Assembly (NCBI GenBank): GCA_020630495.1
Contig: JAHDBH010000017.1
Span: forward strand, 1 to 36,383
Direction of reading: 5' to 3'
DNA from: Saprospiraceae bacterium
GTDB taxonomy: Bacteria; Bacteroidota; Bacteroidia; Chitinophagales; Saprospiraceae
DNA: 36,383 nucleotides
Below the pieces are notes generated by a model. It saw only the letters and a list, made by a program, of their open reading frames with translations. It had not been told where the DNA came from and searched no databases. A program made the translations under genes and the position numbers. Of the stretch, positions 28,597-36,383 are shown one piece after another; the stretch's first letter is position 1; each line of letters starts with the position of its first letter.

Positions 28597-30461
28597 GATT
28601 GCTGATGTGGTAGCTTCAGCTCGGTCTCCAGCCAGCGAGTAGCCGCTTGAAAATCTTCAAAGTCATGCTGCTTCTGTACTAGTCCTGGAACCACGTTAAA
28701 TTTTTCAAACATGTCTCGCGGCTGCCCATGTAGTCCAGTGAATGCAATCTTGATTTCCCTATCCTGAGCGTAGAGATCTAGCAGAGCATTCTCCATGGCG
28801 TAGAGGCCCGATTGATCGACATACGGCACCTTGTCCATACGGATGATGACTACCTTGATATCTGGTAGCGCCTTCATCATATCCTGGAATCGAGTGGCAA
28901 ATCCGAAGAATAGCGGTCCATCCAGATGCTTGATATACACTCGATCCCCTGCACGCTCCGTCAAGTTGCCTTCATCTATCCAAGGCAGCTCATGGCCTAT
29001 CTTACTGAGCGGAGATACCTGCGTACGGCGATCTACCACGTCCGATACTTTCTTCATGAATAGGATAGAAGAAACAATCAAGCCTGCCGCCACCGCCTCT
29101 ATCAATCCCACAAATACCGTCAGCACCAGCACGAGCAGCATCACCACCACTTCGCTTCGCGGCCACTGGCGGAAGTGTCTCAGACCCTTGTAGTCCATCA
29201 CCCCTATACCTACTGTGATGAGTATACCTGCAAGTACTGCCGCGGGAATACGAGATGCTAGTGGACCAAGGCTCAAGAGGATGATCAGTAGGAGCACGCC
29301 AGCTATCATACCCGAAAGACGCGTCTTACCGCCACTCTGGATATTCACGACAGTCCTGATGGTAGCACCCGCACCTGGTAGACCGCCAAAGAGCGCCGCG
29401 ACACTGTTGCCTATTCCCTGACCAAGAAGTTCGCGGTCGGGATCGTGCTTCGTCTTGGTCATGTTGTCTGCGACGATGGACGTAAGCAGACTGTCTATAG
29501 AGCCGAGAGCAGCTAGTGAAAGTGCGGACAGTACGTAGGGTAACACTGCTCCTATACTAAACTCTGAGAAGATCTCAAGCCGCAGAGGCGGAAATCCAGA
29601 TGGTATATCGCCAATCGTCCTGTAGTCTATACCCAGGAGTATGGCACCCACTGTCACTCCGATCAGTGCCACGAGGGTACTGGGTATCTTCTTCGTGATG
29701 CGCTTAAATCCATAGATGATACCGATAGTAATCAGAGTGAGGATTACCGCTACCATATTGATATTGGTAATTGCTCTGGGAAATAATCGTAAGGCACCCC
29801 GCACTCCAGCAGCGTGACTCGCCGCGAGTGCCTGTGCTTCGCGGTTGATTGCCTCTGGCGTGATCTCACTAGCTCGCCTAGCAGTCTGCTCTATATGATC
29901 GACTACGAGTATGCCGTCAGCCACTTCCTCTGACAATATCCGATTAAGGATGACCTCTTCTGAGAGAGCCTTGAATTCACCTACAAATGCCACATCCTCC
30001 TTAGGGTAGTATCCTACTGCTGGTAGTATCTGGGTGATGAGGATGATCACACCTATCCCTGTCATGAAACCTGATACTACTGGGTAGGGTATATAGTGGA
30101 TGTACTGTCCCAGCTTTATGATTCCAAAGACAATCTGGAAGAGTCCTGCAAGGAGGAAGACTAGCAAAATGGCGGGCAGCGCTCTGTCGAGATCACCTTC
30201 ATTGGCTGCAATGATGCTCGCTATGACCACCATGCTCACCGCCGTCATAGGCGCTGTAGGGCCAGAGATCTGCGTATTGGTACCACCAAATAGCGCCGCA
30301 AAGAAGCTGATAAATATCGCTCCATACAGCCCCGCTGTAGCACCCATACCCGACTGCAGTCCAAAGGCCAGCGCTAATGGAAGCGCTACAATCCCTGCCG
30401 TAATGCCTCCGAATAGGTCGCCGCGAAATTCTCCGAAATGTCTCTTAATGAATTCGCTCAT
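28593..30461 (-). CDS. SulP-family transporter, BicA-like (probable Na+/bicarbonate symporter) with STAS domain
   Basis: Protein of 622 residues from the ATG at 30461; in-frame upstream starts add 76 residues unlike the family. The membrane part (about 10-470) begins FRGDLFGGITAGIVALPLALAFG and has the FFAALFGGT and ISGPTAPMT motifs. The C-terminal STAS domain (about 505-615) contains VDQSG (S551). Compared from memory with cyanobacterial BicA, the helix SIDSLLTSIVAD (D323, T327) and the loop GAGAT (363-367) match segments reported to form the Na+ site. This supports Na+-coupled bicarbonate uptake over sulfate, but substrate remains inference. About 65 extra residues (roughly 150-230) occur between membrane segments relative to BicA. 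The gene is divergent from oadGAB and overlaps the GNAT gene downstream. Confidence 0.88.
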   Translation of the reverse strand: MSEFIKRHFGEFRGDLFGGITAGIVALPLALAFGLQSGMGATAGLYGAIFISFFAALFGGTNTQISGPTAPMTAVSMVVIASIIAANEGDLDRALPAILLVFLLAGLFQIVFGIIKLGQYIHYIPYPVVSGFMTGIGVIILITQILPAVGYYPKEDVAFVGEFKALSEEVILNRILSEEVADGILVVDHIEQTARRASEITPEAINREAQALAASHAAGVRGALRLFPRAITNINMVAVILTLITIGIIYGFKRITKKIPSTLVALIGVTVGAILLGIDYRTIGDIPSGFPPLRLEIFSEFSIGAVLPYVLSALSLAALGSIDSLLTSIVADNMTKTKHDPDRELLGQGIGNSVAALFGGLPGAGATIRTVVNIQSGGKTRLSGMIAGVLLLIILLSLGPLASRIPAAVLAGILITVGIGVMDYKGLRHFRQWPRSEVVVMLLVLVLTVFVGLIEAVAAGLIVSSILFMKKVSDVVDRRTQVSPLSKIGHELPWIDEGNLTERAGDRVYIKHLDGPLFFGFATRFQDMMKALPDIKVVIIRMDKVPYVDQSGLYAMENALLDLYAQDREIKIAFTGLHGQPRDMFEKFNVVPGLVQKQHDFEDFQAATRWLETELKLPHQQS

Positions 30462-30659
30462 TTTATTCTTATTGGTTTTGCATTTACAATCTGCTATTGG
30501 AGTCGTCCTTGGCTCACCACATATTCGAGCTCTCAGCACGGTAAATCTACTGCTTCTGCAGAGAATTTGTTCAGTGACTCGGAGCCTGCGGGCGGGCAGA
30601 AGCACGCATTTTGCAGACATGCACCCACTGTGTATCACCATGTCCTTGATGCCATCGCT

Positions 30660-30667
30660 TACATTTG
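30660..30667 (+). promoter_or_regulatory. TAnnTTTG -7-like element 6 bp before the oadG ATG
   Basis: TACATTTG matches the consensus exactly, but no TTG lies at the correct upstream distance. If used, the oadG mRNA would be leaderless or nearly so. Confidence 0.3.
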
Positions 30668-30673
30668 TACTTG

Positions 30674-30922
30674 ATGACGGATATCGCACAGGGACTCTCG
30701 CTCTTACTCACAGGTATGCTCACGGTATTTATCGTGCTGGCAATCATCGTACTGCTTGCTCGGGTGGTCATACAGATCAGTAATCGATATACGCCGGCTG
30801 TCGCCGAAAAGCGAGGTCTACGCAAGCCTGCAGCAGCACCACATATGATAGCTGTACTCACGGCCGCGGTTGATCAAGCGAGCCAAGGCAAGGCAAGGAT
30901 TACCCATATCGAGAAGCTCTGA
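30674..30922 (+). CDS. oadG: Sodium-pumping decarboxylase gamma subunit
   Basis: Small protein of 82 residues with one N-terminal transmembrane helix (about residues 6-30, LSLLLTGMLTVFIVLAIIVLL) and a short cytoplasmic tail, as in OadG. The gamma subunit anchors the alpha carboxyltransferase to the beta Na+ channel and helps assembly. I chose ATG 30674; upstream codons are TTG. The tail is rich in Lys/Arg and Ala and lacks the Zn-binding His cluster seen in some OadG tails, as far as I can tell. oadA follows 58 bp later and oadB ends the cluster. Confidence 0.8.
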   Translation: MTDIAQGLSLLLTGMLTVFIVLAIIVLLARVVIQISNRYTPAVAEKRGLRKPAAAPHMIAVLTAAVDQASQGKARITHIEKL

Positions 30923-30953
30923 TCGACTAGGTCCTAACTCTGGCTTTCCATCG

Positions 30954-30961
30954 TACATTTG
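30954..30961 (+). promoter_or_regulatory. TAnnTTTG -7 element upstream of oadA
   Basis: TACATTTG lies 19 bp before the oadA ATG in the 58-bp gap after oadG. No clear -33 TTG was found. It could give oadA-oadB an extra start of transcription separate from oadG. Confidence 0.4.
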
Positions 30962-30980
30962 GCGGCCCAATGTAAGAACT

Positions 30981-32879
30981 ATGGCTAAGACAGAAATCAA
31001 GCTCGCCCTTGTCTACAGAGATATGTGGCAGTCAGCGGGCAAGTACGTACCGCGAGTAGATCAGCTCGTACGAGTAGCACCTGCTATCGTGGATATGGGC
31101 TGCTTCCACCGTGTAGAAACAAATGGTGGGGGATTTGAGCAAGTGAATCTGCTCTTTGGTGAAAATCCCAATACATCTGTGCGTCAATGGACGCAAGCGT
31201 TCAATGACGCAGGCATCCAGACACAGATGCTAGAGCGCGGGCTCAATGGCATACGCATGAGCCCCGTGCCAGCGGATGTGCGCGAGCTCATGTTTAAGGT
31301 CAAGAAGCTACAGGGAACGGATATCAGCAGGACCTTTGATGGTCTCAATAATCCTCAGAACCTCGCTCTCAGCTTTGAGTATGCTAAGAAAGGCGGTATG
31401 ATCGCTCAGGGAGCTCTCAGCCTCACGTTTTCGCCATTACACACGGTAGACTACTACATCGATCTGGCCGATCAGTACATGGATCGAGGTGCAGAAGAGA
31501 TCTGTATCAAGGATATGGCTGGGATCGGCAGACCTGTCTCTGTAGGGAAAATTGTTGCTGGCATCCGCAAGCGTCATCCATCCATTACGATACAGTACCA
31601 TGGTCATAGTACGCCGGGATTCTCCATAGTGTCATCGCTAGAAGCTGCCCGAGCAGGTGCAGATATAGTAGATGTGGGTATGGAACCGCTGAGCTGGGGT
31701 ACAGGTCATGCTGATCTGCTCACCGTCCACGCCATGCTCAAGGATGCCGGATTTAGCGTGGCGGATGTGAACATGAGTGCCTACATGGAAGCACGCAAAC
31801 TCAGCCAAGAATTTATAGATGATTTTCTCGGCTATTACATCAATCCACAGAATCGCCAGATGAATTCTCTGCTCATAGGACCAGGTCTTCCAGGTGGGAT
31901 GATGGGAAGTCTTATGGCTGATCTAGAGAGCAATCTCAAGTCGATCAATAAATATCTTACTAAGAACGATAAGCCCAATATCACGCAGGAGGATTTATTG
32001 ATCAAGCTATTTGACGAAGTAGAATATGTATGGCCGCGGATGGGCTATCCACCCTTGGTAACTCCCTTCAGTCAATACGTAAAGAACGTCGCTCTCTTTA
32101 ATGTCATCAACCTCATCAAAGGCAAAGAGCGCTGGAGCATCATTGACGATAACACTTGGGGAATGCTCCTAGGAAAATCTGGACAACTTCTGGGTGATCT
32201 AGATCCGCATCTGGTGAAGCTCGCGCAAGAGCAAGGCCGAGAATTTTACACAGGAAATCCTCAAGACCTCTACCCTAATCAACTCGATGAATATCGTGAA
32301 AAAATGAAAGAAAAAGGCTGGGACACGGGCCAAGATGACGAAGAACTCCTAGAATATGCCATGCATCCTAGACAGTATGAAGATTTCAAAAGTGGTGCCG
32401 CAAAAGAAAGATTCCTAGCTGACTTGGAGCAACGCAAAGCCAAAACAGAGACACCATCCGCGCAGGCGCCCACCACCGCAGCAGTGGCATCGACCACCGC
32501 AGCCAGCGCTCATCCACGCAAGTACTTGATCGATGTAGATGGACAGTCCTACAGGGTGTCTGTCAGCTATGATCAGCAGACAGAAGCCTCTACCCTCGAG
32601 CCTCGCGAACAGACCAAAACAGGCACAGCAAGCCAAGACGAGTCCAATCTCAAGGTCGTCAGCTCTCCTCTGGAAGGCAAATTCTATCTCACCAAAGACT
32701 CTAGTGAGAAAGCAATACAAGTCGGTGATCTAGTCCAGAAAGGTGATACCATCGCCTACGTAGAATCTATGAAAATGGTCAATGCTATCACATCTGATGA
32801 AGAAGGTACCGTCGTAGAAATACTCAAAGAGCACGGTCAAGAAATAGACGAGGACGAAATCATACTGAAACTTCGCTAG
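30981..32879 (+). CDS. oadA: Biotin-dependent oxaloacetate decarboxylase alpha subunit (carboxyltransferase plus biotinyl domain)
   Basis: Protein of 632 residues. The N-terminal carboxyltransferase barrel (about 5-470) has metal ligands D14, H207 and H209 (YHGHSTPG) and the Lys in CIKDMAGI (K177). A proline/alanine/threonine-rich linker (about 483-520) leads to a C-terminal biotinyl domain with ESMKM, biotin Lys K598, 34 residues from the end. The family transfers CO2 from oxaloacetate to biotin. The usual RDAHQS signature reads RDMWQS (R13-S18), a form I associate with Bacteroidota homologues, so the acceptor could also be another 2-oxo acid. ATG 30981 is chosen because the conserved sequence begins there. 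oadB starts directly after the stop codon. It acts as the soluble part of a membrane complex with OadB and OadG. Confidence 0.88.
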   Translation: MAKTEIKLALVYRDMWQSAGKYVPRVDQLVRVAPAIVDMGCFHRVETNGGGFEQVNLLFGENPNTSVRQWTQAFNDAGIQTQMLERGLNGIRMSPVPADVRELMFKVKKLQGTDISRTFDGLNNPQNLALSFEYAKKGGMIAQGALSLTFSPLHTVDYYIDLADQYMDRGAEEICIKDMAGIGRPVSVGKIVAGIRKRHPSITIQYHGHSTPGFSIVSSLEAARAGADIVDVGMEPLSWGTGHADLLTVHAMLKDAGFSVADVNMSAYMEARKLSQEFIDDFLGYYINPQNRQMNSLLIGPGLPGGMMGSLMADLESNLKSINKYLTKNDKPNITQEDLLIKLFDEVEYVWPRMGYPPLVTPFSQYVKNVALFNVINLIKGKERWSIIDDNTWGMLLGKSGQLLGDLDPHLVKLAQEQGREFYTGNPQDLYPNQLDEYREKMKEKGWDTGQDDEELLEYAMHPRQYEDFKSGAAKERFLADLEQRKAKTETPSAQAPTTAAVASTTAASAHPRKYLIDVDGQSYRVSVSYDQQTEASTLEPREQTKTGTASQDESNLKVVSSPLEGKFYLTKDSSEKAIQVGDLVQKGDTIAYVESMKMVNAITSDEEGTVVEILKEHGQEIDEDEIILKLR

Positions 32880-34085
32880 GTGGATATCCTGTCCAATCTG
32901 TATGACATGACGGGTCTGGGTGAGATGATCAGCTCACCCGGCTCTTTACTCATGCTCGCCCTGGGAGCGCTGCTGCTCTACCTGGGTATCTATAAAAAAT
33001 ACGAGCCGCTGCTGCTGGTACCGATTGGATTTGGCATTTTATTGGCCAATATTCCTGGCGGTGAATTTGGCATCGTGGACACTACCGCTTTTCCTGAGAT
33101 CAAAGACATGACACTGCTACAGATCGCGAGTGAGCATGGCATCATGAACTATTTGTATTACTCTCTCATCAAAACTGGTCTGCTTCCTCCGCTGATATTT
33201 CTTGGAGTGGGAGCCATGACGGATTTTGGGCCTATGCTGAGGAATCTGCGTCTGGCTTTTTTCGGGGCTGCCGCCCAAATAGGAATCTTTGTAGTCTTGC
33301 TAGGTGCCTTGGCTATAGGATTTGATATCAAGCAAGCGGCAGCACTCGGCATCATAGGTGGTGCGGATGGGCCTACTGCGATATACACCAGTATCATCCT
33401 CGCTCCCGAGCTCTTGGGACCGATTGCCATAGCGGCCTACTCCTATATGGCGCTCGTGCCCGTGATCATACCGCTCATCGTCAAGATAAGTACGACCAAG
33501 AAGGAGATCGGAATCCACATGAAAAAGATGGATCGCATGCATCCGCCCAAGGTGCAAATCAAGAACCTCCGTCTTGCCAAGATTCTCTTCCCCATCAGCG
33601 TCGCGCTCGTAGTGAGTCTCATTGTCCCCAGTGCCATACCACTATTGGGTCTATTACTTTTTGGAAATTTACTTAAGGAAATAGGCCCTGATACCAAGCG
33701 TCTCTACCAGGCCGCTAGCGAGACTATCATGAATGTAGCGACCATATTTCTAGGGCTGTGCATAGGTGCTACGATGACAGTAACCACTTTCCTCAATGTG
33801 GAAACGCTGCTGATCATTGCAGGTGGATTTCTGGCATTCAGTATATCGATCCTCGGAGGTATCATGGCGGTAAAATGTTATAATTTATTTGCTAAGAAAA
33901 AGATCAATCCACTCATAGGCGCCACGGGATTATCAGCCGTACCTATGGCATCTCGCGTAGCCAATGAGATAGCCCTCAAGCAAGACCCTACTAATCACAT
34001 TTTGCAATACGCCATGAGCAGCAACATCAGTGGTGTTATTGGTAGCGCTGTGGCTGCTGGGATATTGATTTCTTTTTTGTCGTAG
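32880..34085 (+). CDS. oadB: Sodium ion-translocating decarboxylase beta subunit
   Basis: Protein of 401 residues beginning at a GTG that abuts the oadA stop. It is almost entirely hydrophobic, with about nine to eleven membrane helices, and carries the hallmark IIGGADGPTAIYTS (D163, the counterpart of the Na+-channel Asp of Klebsiella OadB) and a late GLSAVPMASRVANE segment. It decarboxylates carboxybiotin and drives Na+ out of the cell. N-terminal helices are preceded by a short amphipathic part. It forms an operon with oadG-oadA and is convergent with the beta-helix gene, 230 bp away. Confidence 0.95.
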   Translation: MDILSNLYDMTGLGEMISSPGSLLMLALGALLLYLGIYKKYEPLLLVPIGFGILLANIPGGEFGIVDTTAFPEIKDMTLLQIASEHGIMNYLYYSLIKTGLLPPLIFLGVGAMTDFGPMLRNLRLAFFGAAAQIGIFVVLLGALAIGFDIKQAAALGIIGGADGPTAIYTSIILAPELLGPIAIAAYSYMALVPVIIPLIVKISTTKKEIGIHMKKMDRMHPPKVQIKNLRLAKILFPISVALVVSLIVPSAIPLLGLLLFGNLLKEIGPDTKRLYQAASETIMNVATIFLGLCIGATMTVTTFLNVETLLIIAGGFLAFSISILGGIMAVKCYNLFAKKKINPLIGATGLSAVPMASRVANEIALKQDPTNHILQYAMSSNISGVIGSAVAAGILISFLS

Positions 34086-34099
34086 GCTATTTTTAACTT

Positions 34100-34112
34100 A
34101 TTCTCTGAGAAT
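34100..34112. repeat. 13-bp palindrome ATTCTC-T-GAGAAT
   Basis: A perfect inverted repeat of 6 bp around one base, 15 bp after the oadB stop. It is too tight for an RNA hairpin terminator and could be a protein site or chance. Confidence 0.25.
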
Positions 34113-34203
34113 TACTTCCATCGATGTCTACAGCCTATTTGCTTATCGATGCTACTTCCGGTATAAAGTGGGAGTTCCGTGGCTGCTTAGTATTTTAGTC
34201 ACA

Positions 34204-34230
34204 TTTGCAATCCTCTCCAGGCATTGCAAA
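34204..34230. terminator. Candidate bidirectional hairpin between convergent genes
   Basis: TTTGCAAT pairs with ATTGCAAA, a perfect 8-bp inverted repeat with an 11-base loop, between oadB and the beta-helix gene. The stem is A/T-rich and no T-run follows on either strand. A shared terminator is plausible from position only. Confidence 0.3.
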
Positions 34231-34315
34231 ACCAGATTTAAACTTGCTTGATGATCTAGGACTACCTAGCTGGACCAGCACCTAAGTTTACTTATGTCCA
34301 TCTCAGAGCGTCTAC

Positions 34316-35725
34316 TTACTTCTTGAGCAGCTTTCTCATGATGCGTGTGCCATCCGTTAATAAGATCTCCAAGAGATAAATACCTGAAGGAAGAGCTTGC
34401 AGATCCACCGTGTCTATATAGTACCTCGCTGCTACTTGAGCTCCATGCATATCATATGTTGTGATTTGTTCCACTGCTAGTCCACGTGTATTCACTTTTA
34501 TGACCCCATGAGTTGGATTAGGATAAAGCAACAAATGCGCTGATGAGACATGAGAGCTAGACACGGTCGATTCGCTCTCATAGGCTCCAGCATCTATGGA
34601 GGATCCTCTTGTAGATCGGTCATCAAAGCTCATCGGATGGACATATCTCATCTCTGGTGTGAGACTATATCCACGCACAGAGTCCTGAGTAGCGCCATAG
34701 TCCACTGCAGGCGAAGCTGAGTTAATATCGTAGTCGTAAATCATCTCATCCACGAAGCCAAGCTGCGAGATGTCGTCCTCCTCTAGATTGTGACTGATCT
34801 CAGTCACGGGTCCGCGGACCAGCTCGCCGCCTCCAGCAAATACGTTGTTAGTGATATACGCACTATCCAGACCAGCTTCTAGAGACACAAATAAGCAAGA
34901 GGCTTGTCGTTCATTGACTAGCGTATTGTTGACGATGTAGATCTCATGTGGTGCGGCATTGGTCAAGCCCTCGAGTCCGTAGCCTATCAGATTATTATTG
35001 GGAGCATCTGGACCTTGCATGAGTATATTACCCATCACAATGGCTAAGCCGCCACTAGGCAAGTCTATCAGTCGACTAGAATTGCCTGTTTCCTCATCCA
35101 TGATGCGATTATACCAGATGAGATTTTCCTGTGCTCGCGACTTGAGATTGTGTCCTATGACGGCATGGTGCGAGTAGTTGTACTGAAATGTGAGTTGAGC
35201 CACTCGCCCTACATAGACATTGTGACTTTGCCCATCGCCCGCTCCATTGTCAGCGAATTCACAATGCTCGATCAGGATATGACCAGCGCCTGTGTTGTTA
35301 GTCAGAATACCATTTTCGCAGTGATGAAAATAGCAGTGCCTCACCGTGAGACCACTACCATCTAGTCTGATACCAGCTCCATTGAGATCAGGCACTCGAG
35401 CACCAGAGAACTCTATGTTTTCTACCCTGATATTATCTCCTACCAGGACCCAGATTCCTTTTCCTCGGATATATTGACCATCCACTACCAGGTGCGGCTG
35501 ACCACCCATACCACGGATCAGCAGATCATCAGCATCCCACACAGCCAATGCCGCTTCACCAAAGTACTCAGCCTGATCGATATCTATCGTATCACCCTGC
35601 TCCACTAGATCAGCAAGGTATAAGGCATTCGGAGAGATATGGCTCCTTGTGGGACCCACGTGGTGCACTGTCGCCCAGGCTGAGTATGATATCAAATACA
35701 GGATTACAAGGAGAGCTTGCTTCAC
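34316..35725 (-). CDS. Secreted parallel beta-helix protein with T9SS type A sorting domain
   Basis: Protein of 469 residues from a GTG start with a signal peptide (about 1-18). Residues about 30-330 show right-handed parallel beta-helix repeats: successive GIRLDGSGLTVRHCYFHHCENGI, GHILIEHCEFADNG, NNTLVN and ITNNVFAGG coils, the layout of polysaccharide-lyase or pectinase-like and NosD/CASH-type repeat families. The C-terminal 85 residues form a type A sorting domain (LLYPNPTHGVIKV, ITTYDMHGAQV, PSGIYLLEILL, RKLLKK). I infer an extracellular carbohydrate-binding or -degrading protein, but catalytic residues cannot be assigned. It is divergent from a Gfo/Idh/MocA gene. Confidence 0.85.
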   Translation of the reverse strand: MKQALLVILYLISYSAWATVHHVGPTRSHISPNALYLADLVEQGDTIDIDQAEYFGEAALAVWDADDLLIRGMGGQPHLVVDGQYIRGKGIWVLVGDNIRVENIEFSGARVPDLNGAGIRLDGSGLTVRHCYFHHCENGILTNNTGAGHILIEHCEFADNGAGDGQSHNVYVGRVAQLTFQYNYSHHAVIGHNLKSRAQENLIWYNRIMDEETGNSSRLIDLPSGGLAIVMGNILMQGPDAPNNNLIGYGLEGLTNAAPHEIYIVNNTLVNERQASCLFVSLEAGLDSAYITNNVFAGGGELVRGPVTEISHNLEEDDISQLGFVDEMIYDYDINSASPAVDYGATQDSVRGYSLTPEMRYVHPMSFDDRSTRGSSIDAGAYESESTVSSSHVSSAHLLLYPNPTHGVIKVNTRGLAVEQITTYDMHGAQVAARYYIDTVDLQALPSGIYLLEILLTDGTRIMRKLLKK

Positions 35726-35814
35726 AGTGCTAATATAGAAACTTGCTTGACGGCGAGCAAATAAGCGGCATCAATGATTTGTCAAAGGGGCGCATATGCA
35801 ATAGATATTTCCAT

Positions 35815-35842
35815 GCGCTGATCGTGCGCTGTTATAGCGCTG
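35815..35842. promoter_or_regulatory. Three GCGCTG direct repeats at 11-bp spacing
   Basis: GCGCTG occurs at 35815-35820, 35826-35831 and 35837-35842, each 11 bp from the next, about one DNA turn. Flanks are unrelated. The array lies 90-117 bp upstream of the beta-helix GTG and 120-147 bp upstream of the oxidoreductase ATG, suited to control of both. Spacing of this type is seen for OmpR/PhoB-family tandem sites (established for that family; the link here is inference). Confidence 0.5.
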
Positions 35843-35946
35843 ACATATGCTTACAAAGTCAAGCGGCCTCCAGCAAGATCCATATATCACGTGCTTCCAC
35901 CTCGAGCTAGACGACAGATCAGGATAGTTGTGCTATCTTTCTGCTG

Positions 35947-35954
35947 TAAGTTTG
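35947..35954 (+). promoter_or_regulatory. TAnnTTTG -7-like element upstream of the oxidoreductase
   Basis: TAAGTTTG is followed by the ATG 7 bp later. An upstream TTG (35928-35930) lies 16 bp before it, slightly short of the usual 19-20. Use of this element would make the transcript nearly leaderless. An alternative is TATCTTTC at 35934-35941. Confidence 0.3.
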
Positions 35955-35961
35955 TCAGACT

Positions 35962-36383
35962 ATGGAAAATCGAAAACTCAGGATGGGAATGATAGGTGGA
36001 GGTCAGGGAGCTTTCATCGGAGAAGTGCATCGTATGGCTGCTCGGCTTGATGGTGAGATCGAGCTGGTTTGTGGAGCATTCAGTAGTGATCCAGATCGAT
36101 CTCGGGCTTCTGGGAAGGCTCTTTATCTTGATCCAGCTCGCTGCTATGGCAGCTACGAAGAGATGATCCATGGCGAAAATGACTTACCAGCGGATCAGAG
36201 GATGGACTTCGTCGCTATTGTCACACCCAATCATCTCCATTTTGCTCCAGCTAAGCTCGCCTTAGAGAACGGCTATCACGTAATCTGCGATAAGCCTGTA
36301 ACGCTCAATATGGAACAAGCTCTGGAGCTGAAGAAAATCTATGAGGAAAGCTCGCTGATCTTTGCGCTCACGCACAACTATAC
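35962..36383 (+). CDS. Gfo/Idh/MocA-family oxidoreductase, partial at window end
   Basis: The frame opens at ATG 35962 and runs to the window edge (140 codons, C-terminus missing). It begins MENRKLRMGMIGGGQGAFIGEVH, the Rossmann dinucleotide-binding GGGxGxxI signature. It continues through VAIVTPNHLHFAPAKLAL and the catalytic-region HVICDKPVTLNMEQA motif (E/DKP). Members are NAD(P)-dependent oxidoreductases acting on sugars and inositols. Divergence from the secreted beta-helix gene fits a carbohydrate role, but substrate cannot be read. No signal peptide is seen, so it is probably cytoplasmic. Confidence 0.9.
   Translation, partial: MENRKLRMGMIGGGQGAFIGEVHRMAARLDGEIELVCGAFSSDPDRSRASGKALYLDPARCYGSYEEMIHGENDLPADQRMDFVAIVTPNHLHFAPAKLALENGYHVICDKPVTLNMEQALELKKIYEESSLIFALTHNY

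Noticed and set aside
30462-30689. 76-residue N-terminal extension of SulP
   Set aside because: It is basic and Cys-rich, not conserved in SulP proteins, and runs through the divergent promoter region of oadG.
30100-30783. 227-residue plus-strand frame overlapping the SulP gene
   Set aside because: It lies antisense to a clear SulP transporter. Its hydrophobicity is a by-product of reading membrane-protein DNA in reverse, and it runs through oadG in another frame.

Overview
The window looks like chromosomal DNA of a free-living Bacteroidota, probably from the Saprospiria/Lewinella side of the phylum (inference). The evidence is very large secreted proteins ending in type IX secretion (T9SS) sorting domains of both classes, Bacteroidota-type TAnnTTTG promoter elements, a Bacteroidota-style L32 protein, an OadA with the Bacteroidota DMWQS signature, and near absence of Shine-Dalgarno sequences. 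I see no rRNA, tRNA, CRISPR array, insertion sequence or phage gene.

Region 1 (1-17218, all minus strand) is a 17-kb block of four secreted giants, transcribed from 17218 towards 1. In order they are a reprolysin-like metalloprotease with eleven PKD domains and a type A sorting domain, a P-domain/Ig-like adhesin with a type B (gliding-motility-associated) sorting domain, a 1585-residue Cys-rich adhesin with a type B sorting domain, and an adjacent paralogue of that adhesin that runs off the left edge. Internal repetition is strong: five perfectly spaced 477-bp PKD-pair units in the protease, and 268-269-residue super-repeats in the two paralogues.

Region 2 (17402-26743, plus strand) is mostly housekeeping: an outer-membrane barrel, DUF177/YceD with rpmF behind a good promoter and followed by a hairpin terminator, then ridA-trpS-barrel-lipoprotein-FAH hydrolase in a tightly packed run, then metK with its own -7 element and gcvP.

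Region 3 (26937-34085) holds a lipoprotein serine hydrolase convergent with a GNAT-SulP pair. The SulP is closely BicA-like and keeps the presumed Na+-site residues. It is divergent from oadG-oadA-oadB, a Na+-pumping biotin-dependent decarboxylase. One decarboxylates and exports Na+, and the other probably takes up bicarbonate with Na+, so the neighbourhood may be one sodium/bicarbonate module (inference).

Region 4 (34316-36383) has a secreted parallel beta-helix protein with a type A sorting domain. It is divergent from a truncated Gfo/Idh/MocA oxidoreductase, and the intergenic region between them carries three GCGCTG direct repeats spaced exactly 11 bp.
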